Part shown: in pieces, positions 40,480-52,800 of the stretch
How the letters are laid out: each line of letters opens with the position of its first letter
How positions within the stretch are numbered: the first letter of the stretch is position 1
From: Chrysaora quinquecirrha
Taxonomy: Eukaryota > Cnidaria > Scyphozoa > Semaeostomeae > Pelagiidae
Reading direction: 5' to 3'
NCBI GenBank assembly: GCA_014526335.1
Contig: JACTAT010000059.1
Coordinates: 4,717,560 to 4,781,559 of the forward strand
DNA: 64,000 nucleotides
The notes under the pieces: model-generated
Databases searched by the model: none
Seen by the model: the letters and a program-made list of their open reading frames with translations, nothing else
Told to the model about the DNA's origin: nothing
Translations under genes and position numbers: made by a program

Positions 40480-40923
40480 CTATCCTGACATAACAGTTTT
40501 TATCAGCTCTTCATATGGCACCACTCCATCAGCTGTTTCTAGAGGAGAGATTGCCAAAGCTATTTGCTCTTCTGTCATCTTGTCAGCAATATTAAACAAG
40601 ATGTGCCTCAATTCTGCAGCGTGCACCATCCCTGTCTGATCCCTGTCCAATGTTTTCAGCCCCTCTACCATGTCTGCATAGCTTCCCACTGTTGGCTTAC
40701 CAGCTATCTGCTTATATATACCATAAAACGTCTCGAAATCAATCCTTTGGTTGACGAGTTTTGAATCTTCTATAACCTTGTCGACATCTTCTGTGAGTGG
40801 ATTTAGGCCCAATGCTCGCATCACATCGATGATTTTGTTATGCTCAACTTTCATGTCTCCAACTCTGTCAAAGATGGAGTAACAGTCTTTCATTTCTTCG
40901 ATTTGTTCTTCGTCGTCTGCCAT
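40480..40923 (-). CDS. Essential myosin light chain paralogue 2
   Basis: 147 residues, the usual length, with ATG at 40923 giving MADDEEQIEEMKDCYSIFD. EF-hand lobe signatures are VMRALGLNPLTEDV, FETFYGIYKQ, GSYADMVEGLKTLDRDQTGM and ELRHILFNIADKMTEEQ; it ends IKTVMSG. Binds the myosin heavy-chain neck. A single coding exon, with an AG-like junction just upstream suggesting a separate 5' untranslated exon. Of the three paralogues, it is closest to light chain 1 across the second lobe. Confidence 0.85.
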   Translation of the reverse strand: MADDEEQIEEMKDCYSIFDRVGDMKVEHNKIIDVMRALGLNPLTEDVDKVIEDSKLVNQRIDFETFYGIYKQIAGKPTVGSYADMVEGLKTLDRDQTGMVHAAELRHILFNIADKMTEEQIALAISPLETADGVVPYEELIKTVMSG

Positions 40924-42759
40924 TATGGAATATGTATCGACCTGTGAAAATTGTCAAGGAACTAAGTTAGTGTATCAATCTATCTTTTTTAAGAAAACAA
41001 CCGCTCAATAAGCAACTAGGGCTGAACTAACCTTAACATTGAGCAACTTGAGGCCTCAATTGAATTACTGTTAGCAACTATGAAGTCAAACAACCAAGCT
41101 TTTTCGCTTTCTTGTTGTTGGAAAATTGTTTGCTCTTATTGTTTTGCAGTTCTTTAGCACGTTTTTCCACATGCTGTCTCCCAAAAGTCGTGTTGTAGAC
41201 CTTAAAGTTGATGATTTTGACCCGCGAAGTCAGGGGTGGTTGTTAGGTACAAAAAATGCTAAGCAACTTCTGAGCAACTTTGAGGGCTGAAATGTCTAAA
41301 ATTTTAAGCAACTTTGAGGGCTGGATAAAAGTCCGGTTGCTTATTAAAGTGTCAATCTATATTCACTCTACTTTCAGAAGATATAAAGATCCATAATAAA
41401 TAAAGATCTGCAAAGGCCATGAGTGATTTTCACTTTGTGGACTGAAACTGAGAAAGAGTGCAGAGCCTTCTTCCCTATACCCTTCTTGACAAATCTGCCT
41501 TTTTTCAAGATTTTTATAATACAACAACAAATGTTTGAGTATAACAGAAGCCGAAAACCGCCAGAAGTTTTAGTTGTTAGCTAGGTCGCTTAAGGCTTAC
41601 AACGTTGAAGAAAACTTGAAAATGTTAGCTACGCGGGAAGAACAATTTTACATCAGGTGCAGAGTCCAGAAAAGCGTTCAACCTTCCTCCAGACAAAAAT
41701 ACCCCTAGCTGAAAACCTTGGCTCTGCCTCCATGCCCCTCCATTCAGAAGACCAAAAATTTTAATAAACTTATTCCACACGTTTGCAGTCAAAACTTGCG
41801 TAAAATGTATTTTTCTTAAAGTAGTTTCCAGCCTTGCTCTCATAAAAGTGTCTATATTATAGCCATGGCAATAAACGTGCAAATGAAATTAAGGAACTAT
41901 CATTAAGGAATTTTCGGTACTACAACTTGATAAAAAGAACTCCATAAATAAAAAACTTTGGGAACTAGGCCTTGAGCTTCTCGCTCGGCCTTAATTCTTA
42001 ATAAAATAATAAGCGTGAGTTGGGGAGTTTTGGTGCTAGAATCGAAATGAAATTAAAAGTTCAACCTGACGAAGCAGATTCTTCTTTAATTGGAAAAGAG
42101 ATATTATCAAAAATGTATACAAACCTAAATTCCTCGGCTATGTAGCATAAATATATACAGTATATATGTTGTTATCTAGCCATGTATCTTTTAAGTTACT
42201 CAGTGTATAGTAAAATAGTGTTTGAACCTACCTGTAGGATACTGGAGTCTTCTCGATGCTTTTAGGCAACTTTGAGTTGTTTCAGACTGGATGAGCAGGT
42301 TTCAACTTCTACTATGGCATTACAAATCTCTCTCAAACCAGTTTTATTTTAGCAAAGACAAAGAAATTCCGAATAATCCAAGGCTTAACATTGTATTTTC
42401 TTATTTCTTTCCCTGTTGTCAATGTGATTAAGATTGCATTGGCCGAGAAAGTTTGCATGTTTACCAAATATAAACAAATCAAATCTCTATAAAGATATGA
42501 AATAATGAACAACAAACAATCTTTAAGTGTTTGTTTAAAATAATGAATACATTGTATTTGCTGAACACAAAGTTTTCTTAACTCAGAAACAGATGCAAAT
42601 ACTCCTTCTGTTCTGCATTGTTATTCAAATTTACCACATTTGTTATTAAATTAAAAGATTATAATATTATTTTGTATGATTTTACACCCATCTAAATCCA
42701 TCTATCTTTTGATATGAGTACCTTTGGAAATAAGTGAGCGCAAAAAGAACTTACAGATG
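40924..42759. other. Upstream region of light chain 2, nothing coding seen
   Basis: AT-rich; includes AAAGCAACTTTGAGGGCTG-type short repeats near 41260-41330. Probably the promoter and first intron of light chain 2. No distinct gene. Confidence 0.35.
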
Positions 42760-43719
42760 CTTATTGGTAAAGATAATGGCATGAATGGTGTATCATACAT
42801 GTTTTGGCAAAGTGCTTCAAAGGTATCAGTTGTGAGTACCAGAACCTAGCGTGCATTTGGTGCATTTTTTGGGAAAATGCTTTGAAGGCAGCGAAAGTAT
42901 CAATTGAGTACTTGAATCTAACGTGCATTTGATGCACTTTTTTGGAATGCTTAAAGGCAAGGATGAGTACCAGAACCTAATGTGATGTAATTCATCTTTT
43001 GGGAAAATGCTTCGAAGGTATCAATTGAGTACCAGAACCTATCGTGCATCTGATGCATCATTTGGGAAAATAGCTACTTCAGGCAAGGAAAGCATCAAGT
43101 GATTAGCTAACGTGCATTTGATGCATCTTATGAAAAAATGCTTAAAGGCAAGGATGTCATCAAGTGAGTACCAAGATCTAACGTACATTTGATGCATCTT
43201 TTCGGAAAATGGTTATAAGGCAGCGAAGGCATCTGTGAGTACCAGGACTTAACATGCATCTGATAAATCTTTTAGGAAAGTGCTTCTAGGAACCAAAGCA
43301 TCGAGTGAGTACCAAAACCTAACGAATATTTTATGTATCTTAAGGCATGGTGCATTGGGTGAATCTTATGGGAAAATGCTTAAAGGCAACGAAGGCATCG
43401 AGTGAGTACCAGATTCTAACGTGCATTTGCTGAATCTTATGGGAAAATGCTTAAAAGGAAAGGAAGGCATCAAGTATAGAACCAAACGTACATTTCGTAC
43501 ATATTTTGGCGAAATGCTTAAAAGCAGTGAAGGCATCAGTTGAGTGCCAGAACCTAACGTGCATCAGATGAATCTTTTAGGAAAATGCTAAAGGGAAGGA
43601 AGGCGTCAAGTGAGTATCAGAACCTAACGTACATTTGATGCATCTTCTGGATAAATGCTTAAAGGCAGCAAAGGCATCGAGTGGGTATTAGAAACTAACG
43701 TGCATGCATCTTTTGGAAT
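42760..43719. repeat. Satellite array, unit about 70-75 bp, left part
   Basis: About a dozen diverged units with landmarks GAAAATGCTTAAAGGCA, GAGTGAGTACCAGAACC, TAACGTGCATTTGATGCATC and TTTTGGG. The array is cut at 43719 by the transposon and resumes at 47444. Confidence 0.85.
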
Positions 43720-44091
43720 TCGGCCGTAAAGTTAAGTTGAACGTGATTGGTTGATTTGCGGCCTGCATAGTTACGTGGTAGCAACCGATCCGCACTTCGA
43801 GTAAACCACAGTGATTTCATGGTGTTCACTGCAATCAGTCAAAGGTAGATCGATTTTATTCTGATATTTTGTTAAGTTAGTTATAATAATAGGTTTTTAA
43901 ATAGTTTATAGTTGTCATTTGAATTAAATTTTAGAATTTCGTATTAGTTTGTATATAGAATTTTGTGTTTCAACTTCGAATTCTTCGTGGATTTTGGCCT
44001 AGGCCGTACGTGTGGGTGTATTCGCCGTGGTTTTCATATCGTTATCGCTGTTTTATTATCAATCTCAATTGAAGGAAGTGTTCAAGTAACT

Positions 44092-45393
44092 ATGTCCGAA
44101 ATTATTACTTTTGCTGGAATTTTCAATTTTTTCAAAAACGATCCAAACTGTGTTGAGAAAGGAGAACTGAAATATAAGTCTGGCTTTGTGTTGTCATTGC
44201 AAATAAAGGATCATGAGATTCAGGCAACAGTGAGAGCATCGATGAAAGACAAGAGTTACAAGGTTGTATTAAAAATAAATGGTGATGGTGGAATAACTTC
44301 TGCTACCTGTGAATGCCCCAGAGGTAAATGGCTTTGCAGCCATATGGCCGCGTCAGCAATTTATGTCAATAAAAAGGGATACTCCAAAACAGACCTTCCA
44401 AGTTCATGGATAGCCAAACCAAGAAAGGCTGCAAGAAATGTGACAAAGACATGTGGTGATTTTTTTCCACATACAAAGCCAGAATATAGAGCCCTGCCAA
44501 GAGAAGTAACTGACGATGACAGGGAATTTTTCTTCGATTCCTTAAACCAAACAGGAGAATTGGTTCCAATGCAGTGGATTCTTGGGCCAGAACCACTAGA
44601 AAATTTAACTAATCCTTTGATGCCCATGCTCATTGAGGATTTGTTAAAAGAATTTATACAAAACAAAGTCACATTTACTGAAAAATGCAAGGTCTCTGCA
44701 GAGCAAATCAATTGGCTTGCAGCAAATACAGTTGAGCAAAGATTGTCACCACTTTGGGGAAAGTTTAGGAGGCTGCGACTAACTGGTAGCAACTTTGGTG
44801 ATGTATTGAGGGCAATAAACAGAAACAGGTGTCACAATCATCAATTTCCTCCTTCTCTGTTCAAAAGTTAAAAGGAGAATATTCTCTAGGGACCAAAGAC
44901 TCCATAATGTGGGGCCAAATGCATGAAAGCATTGCCGTGAGCCACTACAAAGAGCTCACTGGCAACAAAGTGAAAGAGACTGGGATCCATCTATTCCCGT
45001 GTGGCTTTTTGGGGAGCAGCCCAGATGGGATAATATCCTATAAGGAGATGAAGAGAAGAAAGGGATCCTGGAAGTCAAGTGTCCTTGGAAGTACAGGAAT
45101 GCACAATAAATGAAGCAATAGCAAAGGAGTTGCCAGAGGGCTCAAAAGCAACTTCATTTTACCTTACAAAGGATGGTGAATTAAGAAAAGGTCACAATTA
45201 TTGGCACCAAATTCAAGCAGAAATGGTAGCAGTTGGTGTCGAGTCTGGAGATTTTGTAATTTGGACAAAAAAAGAAACAAAAATAATTTCAGTTCAAAAA
45301 GATCCGGACTGGGAAAGAACAAACATTCCTCTTTTAAAGGACTTTTATTTGAATGAGCTTCTTCCTAATTATTGCAGCACTGGTGATGATTAA
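44092..45393 (+). pseudogene. Transposon SWIM zinc-finger / YqaJ-type exonuclease gene, three frame shifts
   Basis: ATG at 44092 (MSEIITFAGIF) is preferred to 43963, which lies in the terminal repeat. The first part has a SWIM finger CECPRGKWLCSH (CxC...CxH, near 44310-44345). Frame shifts at about 44833, 45050 and 45105 each move one base back. After them come HESIAVSHYKELTG, GSSPDGII and ILEVKCPW, the Asp and Glu-x-Lys motifs of YqaJ-family exonucleases, and a C-terminal part ending YCSTGDD. Role in transposition is unknown; proteins of this type accompany the transposase in such elements. Confidence 0.75.
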
Positions 45394-45504
45394 TCAAAAG
45401 TAGAATTATGTGTGCATAACATGGCTTCAATATTAAATCTACATTATGTACTATATTAATAACATGTATAATCAACATTAAAAAAAATCAATTTAACAGC
45501 TTTT

Positions 45505-47064
45505 TCAATCATTATCTTTATCTGTATTTGCAGACTCTGCATAATTCTGGAGGACTCCAGCTATTATTGGTGACTGCAGATCAACTAATGTTGCACAGAC
45601 TTGCACAATTTTGTTTACAAATGGCCTTAGTGGTGCTGTAATTGTGTGCAGAATTTTATAGTTTCTCATGCGCTCAATTGCCCTTTCAACATGGATTCTG
45701 CAAGAGGCTATTTTTCTTGAAAATGCAGCTTCTTCTTTGGTCAATTGAGTTTTGCCAGCAAGAAAAGCAGGAAGATTCAAAAATACATTTTTTTGGAAGC
45801 AGGTCATAAATAAGAAAACCTTTGTCAGCCAATATAAGATCACCTGCCTACAACAAAAATAGAAACAAATCTTAATTTTTGAGGTTTATCAATGCATTAA
45901 TGCTCACACGATCAAGCAACTGATACACTGAAACAAAAACATGAATAGCTGTAGCCATACCTGAAAATGATGTACTATTCCTGATTCCTTTGTAACAATT
46001 TTATCACTGGTGCTACCAGGAAATCCTTCACTTACAAAGGTAATGCAGCCATTTGGAGCAACGCCTACAAGAAACTTGCCAGTGAGGTAGTGTTTGTAAT
46101 TGCTGAAGGAACTTGATGCTGCTTCGAGATCCTTTCTTGGAACGCTAACACGGAATTCAGTGCAATCTAAAATTATCCTGCAACTGGAGAAGCTACCAAA
46201 TGATTCTGGAAGGCTGCACTTATTTTTTTCAAGTGATGGAATCTTGTTCAACATTCCCAGAAACAGAAGTTCATGTAATACGTGAATATATGTCATGAAT
46301 ATGTTCTGGATTGTTGTCTGACTCAAAGAAAACCTGCGGGCTAAATCAAAGTAAGGAAGATCCAATCTTAGCTTCATAAGCAAAATAAGGAGTTGGTCTT
46401 CAATGCTCACAGAGGTAACAGAAGATCCAGACCAGTAATTGAGAGGTGTAAAACGTTGAATAAGACTTGCCAACGAATTGAATACGGCTTTACTTATACC
46501 AGTGTATCGTTGAATTTCATGATCTTTCAGATTTTGTAATTAAACATATTTTCTCCAGTTTTGAAATTTGTTCCTTAGCTCTTGCCAGTTCATCTTTTAG
46601 TTCCTTCATTTCTAAAAAGTTCTTCTCCTCCTCTGTCAAGCCAACATTTGCTTCTACTTCTGGGCTTACAAAAGTTGCTTCAGTAAGCTGTTCCTCATCT
46701 AATTTTGATTCAGATAGTAAAGGGTTCGGAATGGAAGGTTCAAGTGCCTTTCTTGAAACATTACTTGTCCTCTTTGCAACACGCTCATCTGTTTCATTTC
46801 CACGGAGATTTACGTTTGGGATTGCACCTCTTTTCAATCGCTTTCTTTGAAATTGACCAGGAGTATCATTCTCAGTTTCTGAAAAATTATCAGCTGAGAA
46901 ATGTCTACTGCATACGTAGGATGTAGAAGTCGGTTTGAACCCTTCCTTCGCACTCTACTTATCCAAGATCTTCTCGTATTTGGTTCAGATGGGTATTGAA
47001 AAAATGACTCATTGGAACTAGCTGACGATGCATTACAGCCAAAAACTGAGCAATACTTTGGCAT
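45505..47064 (-). pseudogene. Transposon THAP-DDE transposase gene, two frame shifts and one intron
   Basis: Starts at 47064 (MPKYCSVFGCNA). The THAP C2CH finger is completed by CSRHF at about 46905-46920 after a one-base shift. A Glu/Lys-rich coiled linker follows (to 46517), then the DDE_Tnp_4-like catalytic domain. First Asp is in IILDCTEFRV (about 46165), second in ILADKGFLIYD (about 45830), Glu in HVERAIERMRNYKIL (about 45670). GSTSDKIVTKESG is the conserved block between. An intron with GTATGG/GTAG borders lies at about 45849-45960. Another shift sits in an A7 run at about 45799. Confidence 0.8.
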
Positions 47065-47443
47065 TTTTATGAAACGATATTTTTAAATCTCCAATTTAGA
47101 TATTTATTTTATACAACGGCGATAACGATGAAGCACAGCGAATACACCCACACGTACGGCCTAGGCCAAAATCCACGAAGAATTCGAACTTGAAACACAA
47201 AATCCTATATACAGACTAACACGAAATTCTAAAATTTAATTCAAATGACAACTATAAACTATTTAAAAACCTATTATTATAACTAATTTAACAAAATATC
47301 AGAATAAAATCGATCTACCTTTGACTGATTGCAGTGAACACCATGAAATCACTGTGGTTTACTCGAAGTGCGCATCGGTTGCTACCACGTAACTATGCAG
47401 GCCGCAAATCAACCAATCACGTTCAACTTAACTTTACGGCCGA

Positions 47444-47815
47444 ATATGCTTATGGGCAAGGAAGACATCAAGTGAGTACTAGAACCAAACGTGCATTTGG
47501 TACATATTTTGGCGAAATGCTTAAACGCAACGAAGGTATCGAGTGAGTGCCAGAGCCTAACGTGCATATTTGATGCTTCCTTTGAGAAAATGCTTTGAGC
47601 AAGAAAGGCATCAAGTGAGTGCTAATACCCAACGTGTTTGATGCATCTTTTGAGAAATTGCTTAAAAGTAACGAAAGCGTCAGGCGTCAAATAAGTACCA
47701 GAAACAAACGTGCATTTTAATGCATCTTTTAACAGAATGCTTAAAGGCAATGAAGGCATCGAATTAGTATCAAAATCAAGCGCGCATTTGATGCATCTTT
47801 TCTTCTCCAAGGCTG
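47444..47815. repeat. Satellite array, right part
   Basis: Four or five units continue the array interrupted at 43719 (TATGCTTATGGGCAAGG, AAGTGAGTACTAGAACC, TTTGATGCATC). Joining across one AT restores a normal unit. Confidence 0.8.
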
Positions 47816-49311
47816 AAGTTAGATGTGGCTGGTTCACAAGACACTTGCGCGTACGCCACTCTCTCTTTATAAAGCCCTCTGCTTGAGGCCCTTCTCTTAA
47901 TTAGGACCCTTCCCATTTTAGAATTAGCGCTTAAGCAGCAAACTCTAAAATGGATTTTTAGGCAGCAAAATAGCAGTATGCAGGTGACCGAGCATTTTGT
48001 GCCCGGAAGTTACAGTAGCATACAAATGTTATGATTCTGTATCTTAAGGCTCTGTTCAAATTTTGAGATTTGCTTGGTAGGCTGTTTGGCCGCGTTACAA
48101 AACATTCGCTTGACGAGCAGAATTCGCTAAGCAATGTTTCTGAAAACATTCGAAGCTTTTTGCAAACAAAAATGTTTTGACGAGCAACAGTGTGTTGTGC
48201 TTCAATGTTTTTCAAAAATTGCTCGCTATAAAGGTGCGCTTTTAATAGGGTCGAAAGAAGAGCATTGGGTACTAAAGGGACTCGCCTGGAAAACTGATAG
48301 CGCTATCAGCACCATGAGTCAAGTCAGCGAATGTAACTCTGCGAGTTGATAATGAGGGTTGCTCATGAAATGTCAGACTAGATTCGAAAAGACCTTTTTG
48401 TTTCCTTAAGTAGTTCAATGAGCTATTTAGAAGCACTAACAAAGCAAAGCAGCTTTAAGCGCGTGTAAAAATTCCATTTTGACCTCGGGCTAAGACAAGG
48501 TCTTCACTTTTCCAGAATGTTCGAGCCCAATCCCCACGCCTTCAATCTTCTCATGCGCAGCAGCTCCATTTTGGTGGTTAACATCGAAGCCACAGCGCTT
48601 CTTTTTAGGGTAGATTCACTCTTTGGAAATCTCGTACGCCTTGGCTGGATATCCTATTGTTTTCATTGAAATCCCTTGGAAATCCATTTGTTTTAACGGA
48701 CATCTCTCGCACACATTTTTTAAAGAGTGAAATCCCCTCGGCTTCTTTTATCCTTGCAAAGAAAGCATTCTTCAATGGATTACGGAACAAATACCCTTAC
48801 TTTACGACAAACTGTGTCTTATTTTAGCCAATAATAATCGTTATTCTGAGCAACAATGGAGCATCAATTCATTTCAAATAGTGCCCGTATTTCATTATTT
48901 TTCATGTATTCAGTGCCTCTGTTACTCAGCAGTTGGACGTCTGGAGGCTCCTCCCATATACTTTTCTACATAGCGTTTAAGCAAATTCTTGAGCATTCAA
49001 AACATATAGAAAATAAGTTAGTTTTTTGCCTATCGCCAAAATATCTCACCTTTCCTACACTACTTAAGTAGCATATTCAAAAACTTTGCAAGTTTATGTA
49101 GCAAAGCTCTAAGTTTTCCAAGCAAGGAATGTCTAGGAGTAGAAGGTTTTGCATTTTTCGCGATTACAGTACAGTAGGTAGATTCTATTAGCAAATGCGT
49201 AACACAAATAGAGAACTGCAAGGTACAGGTAACAAAACTGAAATAAATATCATATTTGCAAAAATTAAAGTCACATACGATAAACAAAAAAGTCAAGAAA
49301 ATTCATGTACT
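47816..49311. other. Non-coding stretch before light chain 3
   Basis: Holds a partial copy of the 'CAAACATTG' MITE family at about 48050-48230 (GGCCGCGTTACAAAACATTC, AGCAATGTTTTTCAAAA). Nothing coding supported in the rest. Confidence 0.4.
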
Positions 49312-49758
49312 TCAACCAGACATGGCATGCTTGATCAGGGCATCATAGTTCACGCATCCATTGGCATCTTCAAGTTTGCTGATGATTGCCTCAGTCTGCT
49401 CTTCGGTCATCTTGTCAGCTAGATTCATTAGAATATGTCGAAGCTCTGCTGCCGAGACGTTGCCAGTTGAATCTCTGTCGAATGTTTTCATACCTTCCAC
49501 CAGATCATCATAGCTACCAACAGTTGGTTGAGTGGAGAGCTGCTTGTAGATGCCATAGAATGTCTCAAAATCAACTCGAGTACCGACCAGGTTCGACTCC
49601 TTCAGGCATTTGTCGACATCAGCTGTGAGTGGGTTCAGGCCAAGAGAGCGAAGGACGTCAATGAGTCTTGTATCTTCGACTTTCATGTCGCCTTTTCTGT
49701 CGAAAATTGAGAAGCAGTCTTTCATGTCTTCAATAAGTTCTTCGTTATCGTCAGCCAT
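49312..49758 (-). CDS. Essential myosin light chain paralogue 3
   Basis: 148 residues, one coding exon, ATG at 49758 (MADDNEELIEDMKDCFSIFD). Same family marks: VLRSLGLNPLTADV, FETFYGIYKQL, GSYDDLVEGMKTFDRDSTGN, ELRHILMNLADKMTEEQ and C-terminal IKHAMSG. EF loop 3 (DRDSTGNVSAAE) has Asp, Asp, Thr, Asn and Glu at ligand positions and may be the best metal-binding candidate of the three. The gene lies about 8.4 kb from paralogue 2, with the satellite and transposon between. Confidence 0.85.
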   Translation of the reverse strand: MADDNEELIEDMKDCFSIFDRKGDMKVEDTRLIDVLRSLGLNPLTADVDKCLKESNLVGTRVDFETFYGIYKQLSTQPTVGSYDDLVEGMKTFDRDSTGNVSAAELRHILMNLADKMTEEQTEAIISKLEDANGCVNYDALIKHAMSG

Positions 49759-49831
49759 TTTTTATATCGACTTGGTCCTGAATGAGTTTGGTGCTTTGAT
49801 CAGGTGTGTCACGTCTGTTGACTTGAAATGA

Positions 49832-52800
49832 CTGAAAAGTAATAACAAGTGGGATTCCTACCTCTTTATCCGACTATAATGTAAGCAGTACCTTACCAAG
49901 GGATTATGCATGTACTGCTGTGTCTTAGCAATGAAGCACATTTCCAGACGGGGGGAAAACAGCTCAAATTTTTAGTTTCTCTAGGCTAATTGATAATGAA
50001 ATCAAGTCATAATGAAATAAGGCCACCAAAATTTCCCTTTACTTTGGGAAGTCTAAAGATGCGGTTCACTAATGCAATTTACGCTGTACGGCCCATAAAC
50101 ACAAATTTGTACAGACTGACAAAATGATAATAATTAGTTAACTACTCCTACAATGTACTCTAACAGCAGATGGGTGTTCATGTTTAGACATAGTCAATAT
50201 TGACTATGGTTTAGAAGACTTCTTCATTCTGCATATGTTCCTAGGCCTTTACCCGTGGTGCCAGATCCTCAAGGGAATCAAAAGTGAGGGAAATGAGAGA
50301 AGGACCCCCTTTTTACCTCTCACTCCTCTCATTTCCCTTCATTTTCTCTTTTCTCTGTTTTTGTCGTTCTGGAACTTGAACCCAGAGAACAAGGCCCAAA
50401 ACAGGAGTTTTAGCGCACATTGATTGCAACTCAATCTCTTGACAATAAGGACATTGGTTCGAGTCCATACGCAGGGAAGTTGGTACAACAGAGTCCTCAA
50501 AATAGCGTGGAAGAGGAAACATTTATACCTTGTCATTTATACCTAGTCTAGCATTTGTACATTAGATTTTCTTGTAGTTCAAGGGTTCAACCTAATGTTA
50601 ATTCACTTCTAGCATGCCATGCCATTTCTTTATCATTTCTATCATTTTGTTTTTTGAATCACGTTTCTGATAATTCTTTCACTGCCGGAGAATTAAGATG
50701 AAAATGCCAGTGCTATCTCTTCCTTTAAATTGCCAAAGAGTGGATGGAATAAATAAAGTAGCTTCATTCAAGAGAGATTGTCAGCTTATTAAAGCTATGT
50801 ACCGTACACAGTTCCTACTACTTTAAGCAAACGGAGAAATATAAATTTTTGTGTATCAGGGTCTGGGGCATAATTTTCTCAGAAGCCTAAACTGTATGGT
50901 TTGAAACGTAAAATGCAGCATTATCTTCGCAAGAGTTTTGATTGAAACAGATCTGAGTCTCATGGAGCGTTTGCTATGTGTGGAGTGCAGTAGTAAACCA
51001 TAGACTATGAGTAAACACTGCACTGCTCCTCGCTTCAGTGTCTTATTTCTTTAGCACGTAGCTACAGTATTATGGGGCTATGATGACCCATGAATTCTTT
51101 TATTTGTAGAGCCTGATATAGGTGATACAGTAGCTTTGCTTTCGTCTAATTGGCTATGTTGTCAGCCGCAAGCCTCTTAAGAAATAAGCAATCTTTTGAC
51201 CATAAAATTTCTTCATGTCTTGTCTCCCGATTCCCTTTGAAGACCTTAAGAGATCAATCTACCAACAGTCTAGCTAAGTCATTCTATAAGTCGAAAAATC
51301 ATATCAGTTATAAAGATTCTATTGGCGTATTAGGTATTTCATGCCATTATAAAGGTACTGTAATACTCTCTTGGTATCGCTTCTTTTCCTTTATGCTTTA
51401 TTGCCCATGAAGGATTAAGCAAGCATAAGACGTAACCCCCGTTTTATACTCTCTTTTATCCGATCAAAAAGTCTTTACTGCACCTTTTCTCCTCTCCTGA
51501 GAGCATATTTGCAAAAATCATATCCAAAACTCATTTGTAATGGAAATAAGGGAATCAAAGACAACGCTACGGGATTATTTCTCTACTAATAGGATCACAA
51601 TCGTGTTTTCAAACAATATGGCGTCCACAATGAGCCAGCAAAAACATCCCAACACACAGTTGTGCAACAGTTCGCAAGCCCTATCCAAATTATTCGTTAG
51701 ATAATCATTTTAGACCTTTTTCAGTAATATATGGAATAGATCACTACATTTCTCGATGGAGTTTGAAGTTTCATTTGTCTCAAAATGAATCCAGAAATAG
51801 ACAGGCTTTTTTACCCTCGAGGATATGCGTTACAGCCCCGCCTATACAGCATTCCTTATTAGGAAGTCTTGTTCCCAGGGAATCTAAAGTCCAAAGATTC
51901 CAGACCTGTCTGAAAACTTCGAAGATGAAAAGTTTACTATTTGAGAAATTATTACACTATATTTGCTTTGTTTAGGATCCAATCAATATGTTATGAAAAT
52001 TAGCTTGTACCAAAAGTCAAACTCTAACATAATTTTCTAAGCATATAGAGGGATGAAGGGGAAGGGGCTATCCAATCCATCATGTTTAATCGTGGTCGAA
52101 TATATTATTATTATGCTATACAGCCCTGCATCAGTTTTCACACACCATACTGTATACTTATAATGCGTTGCGCGGCGTTTAGCGTTGGTTGGTCCTAAGT
52201 CCTTATTCCTTATTTGATTAATTATTATTAATTTATACAAAAAGTGTTTTTATATTCTTAATTTAATGCAGTTATCGCACTTCGCAGCTACCATCTTTAG
52301 TTGTTGTTGTTGTTGTTTTTGGAAAGCTGCTCAAAGTGTAGCGAATTGTTTTTGTTGTTGGTCCAGATTTAACGAGTGGAACTGAGACTCATGTGATAAG
52401 TCTAGGATGAATTTTACCAGACTTTTCAATTTAAGACGTGTTTTTATATTCCTAACTCTACGGATAACTGGGACTCGTGTAATAGGTCTAAACTCATCCC
52501 TTCCAGCCACGTCCAGAATGAGGCCCAGAAAATGGAGGATGAAACAAAGCTTTTCTGTGAGAAAATTTCATCGTGTATACCATATATCCCACCTCTTAAA
52601 GCGAGTGAGGTCTCATTTGAGCGGAGTGAAAAGCTTATAACATAACCCCAATGCAAAATAGAAAGATTCTAAAAGAGTGAAGTGTATCTAAAAGATTTTG
52701 CTTACACGATTTCCATTTGCTCATCTCTAATTTATGCAAATCTCAATGCGCAAAACAATGCTTTCTGTGCCTAACCTAATCAGGCAGAGTGTCGGACCCT

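Larger units (their letters stand above)
43720..47443. mobile_element. ISL2EU/Harbinger-like DNA transposon, 3.7 kb, complete ends
   Basis: Terminal inverted repeats of about 330 bp (43720-44052 and 47113-47443, near-identical; outer ends TCGGCCGTAAAGTTAAGTTG). The element is flanked by AT on both sides (43718-43719, 47444-47445), a 2-bp duplication. It carries two divergently placed gene sets: SWIM plus YqaJ-type exonuclease on the plus strand, and THAP plus DDE transposase on the minus strand. That pairing and the AT duplication are what I recall for ISL2EU-type elements; the exact superfamily should be checked. Both gene sets contain single-base shifts. Confidence 0.85.

Noticed and set aside
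43963..44091. Earlier start with a hydrophobic N-terminus for the SWIM-YqaJ protein
   Set aside because: It lies inside the terminal inverted repeat; the downstream ATG at 44092 starts a natural-looking protein.
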